From Pirellulales bacterium (GTDB lineage: Bacteria > Planctomycetota > Planctomycetia > Pirellulales > JAICIG01), in contig JAICIG010000263.1 of NCBI GenBank assembly GCA_025924495.1, forward strand, positions 1-11,267: DNA of 11,267 nucleotides, given 5' to 3'. A program made the translations under genes and the position numbers. Position 1 is the first letter of the stretch; each line of letters opens with the position of its first letter. This document shows positions 1 through 6,071 of the stretch, in pieces. Under the pieces are notes generated by a model, which was not told where the DNA came from, made no database searches, and saw only the letters and a program-made list of their open reading frames with translations.

Positions 1-87
1 CCGATCGCGGCCGCCGCCGCTATGGCCCTGAGCAGCGTCAGCGTCGTTGCGAACAGCCTGCTATTGCGGCGCAAGAAGCTGGACTAA
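1..87 (+). CDS. C-terminal end of copper-translocating P-type ATPase (partial)
   Basis: The reading frame is open from the first base of the window and stops at TAA 85-87. The 28 visible residues include AMALSSVSVVANSLLLRR, which closely matches the final transmembrane helix and basic tail of P1B-type (CopA/heavy-metal) ATPases, where an A-M-x-x-S-S-x-S-V-x-x-N-x-L-R-L ending is highly conserved. In that family the helix belongs to the membrane metal-binding domain that exports Cu(I) or a related ion from the cytoplasm. The catalytic domains lie left of the window, so the metal cannot be determined. The gene converges on the lipoprotein gene ending at 170. Identification rests on a short but characteristic stretch. 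Confidence 0.8.
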   Translation, partial: PIAAAAAMALSSVSVVANSLLLRRKKLD

Positions 88-111
88 CCAGCGAAGCGGT
101 GAATCGAAGCG

Positions 112-146
112 CGGCAGAGCGATCGGAGTTTGCAGCGACTCTGCCG
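112..146. terminator. Hairpin between convergent genes (possible bidirectional terminator)
   Basis: CGGCAGAG at 112-119 is the perfect reverse complement of CTCTGCCG at 139-146, with a 19-base loop. It lies in the 82-base gap between the stop of the P-type ATPase (+) and the stop of the lipoprotein gene (-), where a terminator is expected for both. Neither side has a T-run, so if it ends transcription it is not a canonical Rho-independent terminator. Confidence 0.3.
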
Positions 147-169
147 TTGGGCATCGCTCAGTGTTCAGC

Positions 170-661
170 TCAATTGCTGGTAAGCGGAAAATCGTAGCCG
201 TCGACTTTTCCGTTCTCGACGGTAACGGTCAACTCCGTCTTTTCTAGCGTGCTGTAGCGTTCAGGCAGCGATTCCTTGTACTGGCCCTGCAGTTTCAGCT
301 GTTCGACATCCATTCCTTCTTCAAGATTGACCGGAGCGCCCGCGGCGCCGACGAAGCGGCTGACGGTGACCTTGTAAGCGCCTGGCACAGCGCCGGACTT
401 GCTCGTGGTTTTCAACTCATAGCGGCCTTCGCTGTCGGTTTTTGCGCCGCTGCCATGATAACCCGCCGGCGCGGAGCCCTGCGGATAGAAGCCAATGTCA
501 GCATCGGCCAAAGGCTTGCCGTCCAGGCTTACTTTGCCTGCCACGGGAGTTAACTCAAAAGCCGGACCCTGATTGCTTTTGCCGCAGCCTGCTAAAAGCA
601 ATATCGATGCTGCCGTAACTGCCATCGCCCACTGCCGGTCGCACCGTATGCTTCGATCCAT
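170..661 (-). CDS. Small lipoprotein with carboxypeptidase-regulatory-like (transthyretin-like) domain
   Basis: The 163-residue product has a charged N-terminus, a hydrophobic stretch and a lipobox L-A-G-C with the acylated cysteine at residue 26 (LLLAGCGKSN). This predicts export and lipid anchoring. Residues about 34-90 (PVAGKVSLDGKPLADADIGF, then TDSEGRYEL and GAYKVTV) match the beta-sandwich pattern of carboxypeptidase regulatory-like domains: G-x-V-x-x-D-G-x-P-x-x-x-A, then D-x-x-G-x-Y, then Y-x-V. No enzymatic residues are seen. The frame is open further upstream, but I chose the ATG at 661 because an AGAGGA Shine-Dalgarno lies about 7 bases before it and the signal sequence begins there. 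It follows the DUF1559 gene on the same strand after about 110 bases. This pairing is very common in planctomycetes, and the partner is thought to act at the cell surface. The specific function is unknown. Confidence 0.85.
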   Translation of the reverse strand: MDRSIRCDRQWAMAVTAASILLLAGCGKSNQGPAFELTPVAGKVSLDGKPLADADIGFYPQGSAPAGYHGSGAKTDSEGRYELKTTSKSGAVPGAYKVTVSRFVGAAGAPVNLEEGMDVEQLKLQGQYKESLPERYSTLEKTELTVTVENGKVDGYDFPLTSN

Positions 662-771
662 CAGTGTCCTCTGTTTTTGGAGACCTACGTCTGCAGTCGT
701 CGTGCCGTCAGCGCCCGGCTGGGGATTGTCAGGCGGCTGACGATTCGATGGTGGCCGCGGAGGCCGAGCGA

Positions 772-1842
772 TCAAAGGTCGGGTTGTCCCATGTTGCCAA
801 TGCTGACGCCGTCCGAGATCCGATTCAGCCATAAAAAAATATTGTAGTAATCAATGCTGTCAGCAATAAAACGCGTAGAACCGTCGCACATTGCGAACAT
901 CGCTCCAGCCGGGTGATAGCTGCCAAATTGCCACGCGTATTGGTGGTGCTGGTTGGCGCCCGATACATCGAAGTTGATAGAGCTATAGACCAGCCCGTAG
1001 GGCGCTGTAATGCCATTAACCGTCGTCATTGTTGTGGAGCGGGAAGTACGGCCATGGCAGCAGGTATGAGCGCCATTGCCCCAAAACGGCCCGTAGACTG
1101 AGGACGTCTTGCCTGCGACCGCCTGACGCGATTCGCCGATGGCAATGGTGTTGCTCGTTCCGTCTCTGACGTCTGCGATCTTGGCGGCGCCATCGTTGCC
1201 GAACGGGCCAATGTCGAGGTGCGAGGAGATATGGAGCGACCAGGGGCTGTCGTAGTCAGTGTAACTGCCGGTGGCGAATAAATAATTGCTCTCGGCTGCA
1301 TTGTTTTCTTCGTACGGAGAGCCTGCATTGTTCGGCTGATAAAGCCGGATTGCCGCGGGCGTTACATCTGAGGGGCAGGTGAAGACAGATAATTGCTTGC
1401 TGTAAATCGGTTGGTTGACCGTACTGGAAGTAGCATTGCTGGCCAAAGGTTTGCCGCCGGAACTCCAGTTGTTGATGCTTGAGGGATAGCTGAAGTTGTA
1501 GAGTTGGTACAAAGGCAGTTGCTCGAGTTGAGCCAGCATCAGTGTGAACCCGGTTGTGTTGATGACGACATTCGAGCCGCTGCTGCCTGCGGGATACATG
1601 TAAGTGGCGCTGCCCGAGCCGATTTTCGCGGGTGGAAACACGCGGAACAAATCGTGATAGTTCTGCAGCGCGATGCCTATCTGCTTCAGGTTGTTCTGGC
1701 ACTGCGAGCGCCGAGCCGCTTCGCGCGCCGCCTGCACCGCGGGCAGCAACAGCGCGATTAGAATTCCGATGATGGCGATCACCACGAGCAATTCGACTAA
1801 CGTGAATGCGCGCGCATTGCTCCTTGACGTGCTACGAAACAT
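772..1842 (-). CDS. DUF1559 domain protein with type IV pilin-like N-terminus
   Basis: The 356-residue product begins with a prepilin-type signal: a short basic leader, then A12 | [20 protein letters not shown], with Glu at position +5 of the mature protein. It continues with [20 protein letters not shown], the hallmark of the large planctomycete DUF1559 (SBP_bac_10) family. Near the C-terminus [17 protein letters not shown] corresponds to the family's H-x(9)-D-G motif. The N-terminal helix predicts processing by a prepilin peptidase and assembly or anchoring in the envelope, as in pseudopilins. The biological role of the family is still unclear. The leader has Ala rather than the more usual Gly before the cleavage site. 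Although the frame extends to 2007, the ribosome-binding site decides the start at 1842. The lipoprotein gene follows on the same strand, probably co-transcribed. Confidence 0.9.
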   Translation of the reverse strand: MFRSTSRSNARAFTLVELLVVIAIIGILIALLLPAVQAAREAARRSQCQNNLKQIGIALQNYHDLFRVFPPAKIGSGSATYMYPAGSSGSNVVINTTGFTLMLAQLEQLPLYQLYNFSYPSSINNWSSGGKPLASNATSSTVNQPIYSKQLSVFTCPSDVTPAAIRLYQPNNAGSPYEENNAAESNYLFATGSYTDYDSPWSLHISSHLDIGPFGNDGAAKIADVRDGTSNTIAIGESRQAVAGKTSSVYGPFWGNGAHTCCHGRTSRSTTMTTVNGITAPYGLVYSSINFDVSGANQHHQYAWQFGSYHPAGAMFAMCDGSTRFIADSIDYYNIFLWLNRISDGVSIGNMGQPDL

Positions 1843-1848
1843 GGGCAT

Positions 1849-1853
1849 CCTCC
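1849..1853 (-). promoter_or_regulatory. Ribosome-binding site deciding the DUF1559 start
   Basis: On the minus strand GGAGG is followed directly by ATGCCCATG. The first ATG (1848) touches the GGAGG, too close for initiation. The second (1842) is 6 bases away, an ideal spacing. The start is therefore placed at 1842, giving MFRSTSR rather than MPMFRSTSR. Confidence 0.7.
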
Positions 1854-2480
1854 GGGAAGGCACTCGACTCGAAGAAACGCAAGCTATGACGCTGCCTGAT
1901 ACGCGCCGTCGATCAGCGGGCTCGATGGTGAGGAGAGACGCGCCGCGGCACGACGGCTTTGCCGTCAACCTCGGCGGATCGGCATAGTGACGATGCCGGC
2001 CAAACATACGCGCCTCCAGCGAACGCTGATTGCCGCGACCAAAGGGACGATAGGACGTGTGGTCGACGCAGACCGCCTGGGTTCAAGGGCCGCGCCGCGC
2101 TTCTTCTCTGCGCTGGCGAACCGCAATCTATCGCGAGCCAATGGTGTTTGCAATGTTTATAACAAAAACTTTTAAAAAATTTAGTCGCATGGCTGCGGGG
2201 AAAACAAGCCTGCAATCGCAGAATGAAAACGACAGGTATGGAACGCCGTTATCCACGCTCGCCGCGTGCCTTCGTTGCCTCGCCGTCCCGCGGAGACTGA
2301 GTTTCACGAGACTCCAGTTAGACTTTTTGCCGCGATTCGGCCAAGGATCCCCAGCCGCTCGGGCGCTGAGCCGGCGGCTCGCGCATGCTAGATTTTGGCA
2401 AGCCGCAAATGCGCTACCAGACTGCTTGCGCTCTTGGGCGGCTTGCTCGTTCTGTATCCCGAACTCCATGGAATCCGCTT
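1854..2480. other. Gene-free stretch between divergent DUF1559 and caspase genes
   Basis: About 630 bases separate the two divergent genes. Open frames here lack codon patterns or recognisable protein features and overlap each other on both strands. The only clear structure is the AT-rich island at 2145-2183. AGACT occurs three times at 2296-2327, too irregularly to call as an operator. Promoters for both flanking genes should lie here, but no site could be fixed with confidence. Confidence 0.5.
2145..2183. promoter_or_regulatory. AT-rich island, candidate promoter region
   Basis: A stretch of about 39 bases is strongly AT-rich in otherwise GC-rich DNA (for example TTTATAACAAAAACTTTTAA). On the plus strand TTGCAA (2148-2153) and TTTAAA (2171-2176) are 17 bases apart, each matching 4 of 6 sigma-70 consensus bases. 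On the minus strand TATAAA (2161-2156) could be a -10, but no good -35 accompanies it. It lies about 300 bases from each flanking start codon, so a long leader would be implied either way. Confidence 0.25.
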
Positions 2481-3641
2481 ATGCCTATCTTGCGTGTCAT
2501 CCAACGCTGCTGGGCATCAGACCACTGTCGGGCGTTGCTGTTTGCACTCACTGCTCTGGCAGGCGCACTGGCTGCCTCGGAAACACGCGGTGAGATCGAC
2601 TGGCAACCGTCGCGCACTTGGGTCTTCGCCGTCGGTCTCTTGGAATGGCAAGATAGTTCCATCTACGCCTCGTTTCCCGCGGCCAAGCCGCACCGCAGCG
2701 ACAGGCGGCTGATCGAATTGCTCAAGCGGTCCGGCGTGCCGGCGGAGCGTGTGGTCTATCTGGAAGACGCTCAGGCAACCAAGCAGCGCATCGAGCGCGA
2801 ATTGGTCGGGCAGCTAGCGCGCACTCGGCCGGGCGATATGCTCATCTTCTATTTTGCCGGTCATGGTTCGCGCAATACCGAGACGCATCAGACCTATTTT
2901 GCCAACTACGATGCCGGCCAGAGCTGGGCGAGCCTGTGGCCGGTTCGCAGCATTTTCGACGTCATCGAGCGGCACTTCCGTGGCGAGCGCGCCATTCTGA
3001 TGGCCGATTGCTGCCATAGCGGCGCGCTTTATGATGAAGCCCGGCGGCGCCAATCGAAGCTCTCTTATGCCTGCCTCACGTCGGCCTATTCGCACAATTC
3101 GTCGACCGGCAACTGGACCTTCACCGATGCCTTGCTCAAAGGCTGGGGCGGCAATGCCTTGGTCGATCTCAACGGCGACGGAGAAGTAGAACTGAAAGAA
3201 ATGGCCCGTTACGCCGAGTTGGACATGGCCTGCTTCGAGCAGCAGAAGGCAATGTTCATCGCCACCGGCGATATCAATCCCGACATGCGATTGGCGCCCA
3301 GTCGCGGCACGCATGCTCGAGGAGTAGGACGGCGAGTCGAAGTCGAGTGGGAAGGCAAGTGGTGGCCCGCACAAGTGATCGCTCTTGAAGGCGGCCGCTC
3401 GAAGATTCACTATGCTGGTTACGACGCGAGTTGGGACGAATGGGTGACGCCCGAGCGAATTCGCCCCTTTGCTCCTCGAACTCTGCCCAAAGGAACCCAC
3501 GTGCAGGTCTTATGGAGCGGCGACAAGAAATGGTATCCCGGCGTGGTGATGGCCAGCGAGAACGGCTTGCACAAGATCCACTACGACGGCTATTCCCACG
3601 AGTGGGACGAATGGGTCGGAATCAAGTCGATCCGGGAATAA
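2481..3641 (+). CDS. Exported caspase-like (peptidase C14) protein with EF-hand loop and two Tudor-knot/chromo-barrel repeats
   Basis: The 386-residue product starts at ATG 2481, the first start leading straight into a signal peptide: a basic N-terminus, then ALLFALTALAGALAA and a likely cleavage near residues 31-33. The frame is open back to 2385, but no ribosome-binding site supports the earlier ATGs; the one at 2481 is weak too. Residues about 48-205 form a clan CD caspase fold. FYFAGHGS carries catalytic His128, and LMADCCHSG carries nucleophile Cys178 (the Cys directly before His-Ser-Gly). Residues 229-240 (DLNGDGEVELKE) are a canonical 12-residue EF-hand calcium loop. The C-terminus holds two tandem repeats (282-329 and 337-386), each with a W(W/Y)P core and a KIHYxGYxxxWDEWV ending typical of Tudor-knot/chromo-barrel domains. 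Predicted role: a calcium-responsive cysteine peptidase with two binding modules acting outside the cytoplasm. Substrate and partner are unknown. A cyclase-family gene follows 95 bases downstream. Confidence 0.87.
   Translation: MPILRVIQRCWASDHCRALLFALTALAGALAASETRGEIDWQPSRTWVFAVGLLEWQDSSIYASFPAAKPHRSDRRLIELLKRSGVPAERVVYLEDAQATKQRIERELVGQLARTRPGDMLIFYFAGHGSRNTETHQTYFANYDAGQSWASLWPVRSIFDVIERHFRGERAILMADCCHSGALYDEARRRQSKLSYACLTSAYSHNSSTGNWTFTDALLKGWGGNALVDLNGDGEVELKEMARYAELDMACFEQQKAMFIATGDINPDMRLAPSRGTHARGVGRRVEVEWEGKWWPAQVIALEGGRSKIHYAGYDASWDEWVTPERIRPFAPRTLPKGTHVQVLWSGDKKWYPGVVMASENGLHKIHYDGYSHEWDEWVGIKSIRE
3324..3638 (+). repeat. Tandem domain duplication (two chromo-barrel/Tudor-knot modules) within the caspase gene
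   Basis: The modules occupy 3324-3467 and 3489-3638. The 45-base segments 3402-3446 and 3573-3617 encode KIHYAGYDASWDEWV and KIHYDGYSHEWDEWV in register, 57 codons apart. Conservation is at protein level with scattered synonymous changes, so the duplication is old and functionally maintained rather than recent. Confidence 0.75.
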
Positions 3642-3657
3642 CCGCAACGGTAGAGGC

Positions 3658-3683
3658 GGGGGAGCAGGGGCGGGCGAGCAGGG
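3658..3683 (+). promoter_or_regulatory. G-quadruplex motif in the caspase-cyclase intergenic region
   Basis: Four G-runs on the sense strand (3658-3662, 3667-3670, 3672-3674, 3681-3683) are separated by loops of 4, 1 and 6 bases, satisfying the G3+N1-7 four-run rule. It begins 16 bases after the caspase stop and ends 53 bases before the cyclase ATG, so it would sit in the intercistronic mRNA if the genes are co-transcribed. GAGCAGGG occurs twice in it, suggesting slippage origin. Confidence 0.5.
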
Positions 3684-3736
3684 ACGTCACGCCCCTTGAT
3701 AATTCAGCTTCACAGCTCGCGATCAGGAGAATCTCC

Positions 3737-4603
3737 ATGCGCACTCATGTGATGTTCGGCATGGTTTCGGCGGCAGTCGCCTCGATCGGCGCTCTTTTCT
3801 TGGTTGCACGACCAGACGACACGGCAGCCCGTCCGCAAGATATTGCACGGCAACCATCCGGCGGCAATCTGGTGCACGCCCTGGCGGAAAGCCGACTGGT
3901 CGATCTGACGCATCCGTTCGACGAGCGAACAATCTATTGGCCCACGGAGAAGGGCTTTGAGTTGCAAAAGACAACGGCGGGCATGACGGCCAAAGGCTAC
4001 TACTACGCCGCCAACCGCTTTACGGCGGCCGAGCACGGCGGCACTCATCTCGACGCGCCGATCCATTTCTCCAAGGCTCATCGGACGGTCGATCAGATTC
4101 CGCTCGAGCAGATCGTCGGCGAAGGCGTGGTGGTCGACGTCAGACAGAAATGCGCTGACAATCCGGATTACGAAATCGGCATCGATGACCTGCGCGGCTG
4201 GGAAGAAAAGCATCGCCGGCAACTGGTCGATGTGATCGTCCTATTGCGGACCGGTTACGGCAGTCGCTGGCCCGACCGGCAGCAATATCTCGGCACGGAA
4301 GCGACGGGCCCAGGCGCCATTGAGAAGTTGCATTTTCCCGGCCTCGATCCCGACGCGGCTCGATGGCTCGTTGAACAGCGACACGTCAAGGCGGTCGGCA
4401 TCGACACTGCGAGCATCGATTACGGTCAATCGACGCACTTCCAGAGCCACGTGCGGCTCTTCGAACGCAATATTCCCGCTTTCGAAAATGTCGCACAACT
4501 CGACAAGTTGCCCGATCAGGGTTTCGTCGTCTTCGCTTTGCCCATGCAGATCGCGGGCGGCACAGGAGCCCCGCTGCGAATCATCGCGGCCATCGCGAAG
4601 TAG
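3737..4603 (+). CDS. Cyclase-family metal-dependent hydrolase (kynurenine formamidase-like), exported or membrane-anchored
   Basis: The 288-residue product starts at ATG 3737, with AGGAGA 6 bases before it. Residues 6-24 are hydrophobic (VMFGMVSAAVASIGALFLVA), a signal peptide or anchor. From residue 54 (RLVDLTHPFD) it follows the cyclase family (PF04199). EHGGTHLDAPIHF carries the conserved H-x-G-T-H-x-D-x-P-x-H metal-binding signature (His100, His104, Asp106, His110). Residues 221-239 carry the second family block GIDTASIDYGQSTHFQSHV. The ending FALPMQIAGGTGAPLRIIA is also typical. Members hydrolyse amide or ester bonds, for example N-formylkynurenine or cyclic amides, using a divalent metal. 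I see no tryptophan-degradation genes nearby, so the substrate is open. The export signal is notable because characterised bacterial kynurenine formamidases (KynB) are cytosolic. It probably shares a transcript with the caspase gene. Confidence 0.88.
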   Translation: MRTHVMFGMVSAAVASIGALFLVARPDDTAARPQDIARQPSGGNLVHALAESRLVDLTHPFDERTIYWPTEKGFELQKTTAGMTAKGYYYAANRFTAAEHGGTHLDAPIHFSKAHRTVDQIPLEQIVGEGVVVDVRQKCADNPDYEIGIDDLRGWEEKHRRQLVDVIVLLRTGYGSRWPDRQQYLGTEATGPGAIEKLHFPGLDPDAARWLVEQRHVKAVGIDTASIDYGQSTHFQSHVRLFERNIPAFENVAQLDKLPDQGFVVFALPMQIAGGTGAPLRIIAAIAK

Positions 4604-4634
4604 AGCTCGTAGCGGGTTTCTGTCCGCCGCCAGA

Positions 4635-4671
4635 CGCCCGGAAAGCAACTGGGTCTTTCGCTTTCCGGGCG
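4635..4671. terminator. Hairpin between convergent cyclase and amidotransferase-like genes
   Basis: CGCCCGGAAAGC (4635-4646) and GCTTTCCGGGCG (4660-4671) form a perfect 12-bp stem with a 13-base loop. It lies 31 bases after the cyclase stop and 55 bases past the stop of the convergent minus-strand gene. No T-run follows on either strand. A bidirectional, Rho-assisted or 3'-end stabilising role is inferred from position. Confidence 0.45.
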
Positions 4672-4726
4672 CTCATGGCAGCAGCAAGCACAAACGGTTG
4701 CGGGCGACGAGTTCGGGCGCGCCTGA

Positions 4727-5473
4727 TCAGGCCGCCAATCGGACGGCGCCGGCCGGGCTCTGGATGCCTTCGACGAATTCCTCGAAGATTCGCATGTCGA
4801 GGGCGCTGGCCGATTCGCTTTCGGGATGGAACTGCGTCCCGAATGCGAACCAGTCGGGCTGAACGCTTTCAATCGCTTCCACGACGCCGTCGGGGCAGCG
4901 GGCCGTGACGATGAAGCCCGGCGCCACTTCGTCGATCGCCATGTGGTGCGTGCTGTTGACGCGAATTTCGCCTTCGCCATACACGCGTTCCATCAATGTG
5001 CCCGGCACGACTTCCAAGGCGTGGCGGTGCGCCGGGTCGAGCGAGTCGCGGTGCGGCAAAGCTTTGGGCATGTCTTCGGGAATGTGCAGGAACAGGTTGC
5101 CCCCTTCGGCAATGTTCAGCAGTTGCATGCCGACGCCGATGCCGAACAGCGGCAAGCGGCGATCGGAGGCCATGCGGACCAGGCGACGATCGAACGTCTC
5201 GCGGCGCGAGTCGAGCAAGCGGACCGACGGGTGCAGCATGAAGCCGTCGCGGCGCGGGTCGAGATCGGCGCCGCCGATCATCACGAGCCCGTCCAAAAGG
5301 TCGAAGATGCGATCGAGATCCGCCTGGTCGTCGAGCGGCGGAATCACAATCGGCAGGCCGCCCGCCTTGACGATTGCATCGTAATACCCTGCACAAACGT
5401 AGCTGAACGCGGGAGCGTCCTTCTTGGCCGCGCGGTAGTCAGCGTTCAATCCGATGAGTGGCTTCGTTTGCAT
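4727..5473 (-). CDS. Class I glutamine amidotransferase-like protein (peptidase C26 / PuuD family) lacking the catalytic cysteine
   Basis: The 248-residue product starts at ATG 5473, with AAGGAG 8 bases upstream. The fold of gamma-glutamyl hydrolase/PuuD proteins is clear. It starts with PLIGLNADYR, then has YYDAIVKAGGLPIVIPPL, LVMIGGADLDPRR (the GG-x-D-x-x-P motif), LFGIGVGMQLLNIAEGGNL, RVNSTHHMAI, and FGTQFHPES with His216 and Glu218 of the catalytic triad. The nucleophile elbow, normally G-I-C-R-G-x-Q, reads G-I-G-V-G-M-Q: Cys is replaced by Gly113 (codon at 5137-5135) and the next Arg by Val114. Classical hydrolysis of gamma-glutamyl amides is therefore unlikely. The protein may bind a glutamyl ligand or use other chemistry. 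Conservation of the remaining motifs suggests a maintained protein rather than a decaying one. It stands alone, with no polyamine genes beside it. Confidence 0.85.
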   Translation of the reverse strand: MQTKPLIGLNADYRAAKKDAPAFSYVCAGYYDAIVKAGGLPIVIPPLDDQADLDRIFDLLDGLVMIGGADLDPRRDGFMLHPSVRLLDSRRETFDRRLVRMASDRRLPLFGIGVGMQLLNIAEGGNLFLHIPEDMPKALPHRDSLDPAHRHALEVVPGTLMERVYGEGEIRVNSTHHMAIDEVAPGFIVTARCPDGVVEAIESVQPDWFAFGTQFHPESESASALDMRIFEEFVEGIQSPAGAVRLAA

Positions 5474-5489
5474 TCCCTCTCTCCTTACT

Positions 5490-5506
5490 GGACAAATCCC
5501 TTGTCC
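5490..5506. promoter_or_regulatory. Inverted repeat upstream of the amidotransferase-like gene (possible operator)
   Basis: GGACAA (5490-5495) and TTGTCC (5501-5506) form a perfect 6-bp inverted repeat with a 5-base spacer. It lies just upstream of the ribosome-binding site of the gene starting at 5473. The size suits a dimeric repressor or a small leader hairpin, but short repeats like this also arise by chance. Confidence 0.25.
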
Positions 5507-6071
5507 GTAACACAGTGAAACGGGGTCTAATAAACTGGCGAGGCGCCTCTAGCGCAGGTCGCAGAACGGAGAGAGTGGAAGCGAACCGCATGCCGGCCTG
5601 AACAAGACCGACAGAGCGGGGTGGTTCGCTAGTTCAATTGCGACGGACGAAGATCGTGCTTCGTGAGTCATCCTTGACACGCCACTTTCGATTCAAGAAG
5701 CCTGTTGGCTTCCTGTTGCCCCTCGGCAGGATCGATCAACCGCGCGGGCGATTGGCGAGCTATCCGACGAGCAAAGTCCCATCCTGGGCACAGAGCCGGA
5801 GTTACTGGTATCCTACGGCCTCGAAATCCTAAAACGCACGTACTTCCCGGTGTCACCCTGTGAAGAAGCAAGCGACAGGGGGGAGTTATAAAACCGGCCG
5901 AGTAAATTGCAAGCGATTCGCTTATCTTGAGTGCGTCTGCCGGATTGCCACCAGATAAAGTGCTAGCGTTAATCCGCTATCATCAACGGTCGAAACCCTT
6001 TACGGCTTCGATGATTGGCTCTATGTTGAGTTTGCCCCGGTTTTTGTTCTTGAGCCCTCTCCGCCCGCGCG
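5507..6071. other. Gene-free stretch between divergent amidotransferase-like and OleA-like genes
   Basis: Roughly 565 bases contain no convincing gene; the short open frames on both strands lack ribosome-binding sites and family features. Two weak structures are present: an 8-bp inverted repeat, AGCGAACC (5580-5587) with GGTTCGCT (5623-5630), and a small GAAGCC-tgtt-GGCTTC hairpin at 5697-5712. For the plus-strand gene at 6072, TTGCCA (5945-5950) and GTTAAT (5968-5973), spaced 17, are a poor-to-fair sigma-70 promoter match. Both flanking promoters should lie here. Confidence 0.45.

Noticed and set aside
2057..2593. 178-codon open frame on the plus strand upstream of and overlapping the caspase gene
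   Set aside because: It has no recognisable family feature or ribosome-binding site, its composition looks like a random frame, and it overlaps the signal peptide of the better supported caspase gene in another frame.
4826..5518. 230-codon plus-strand frame opposite the amidotransferase-like gene
   Set aside because: It is a shadow of a gene with clear C26 family motifs and shows no protein features of its own.
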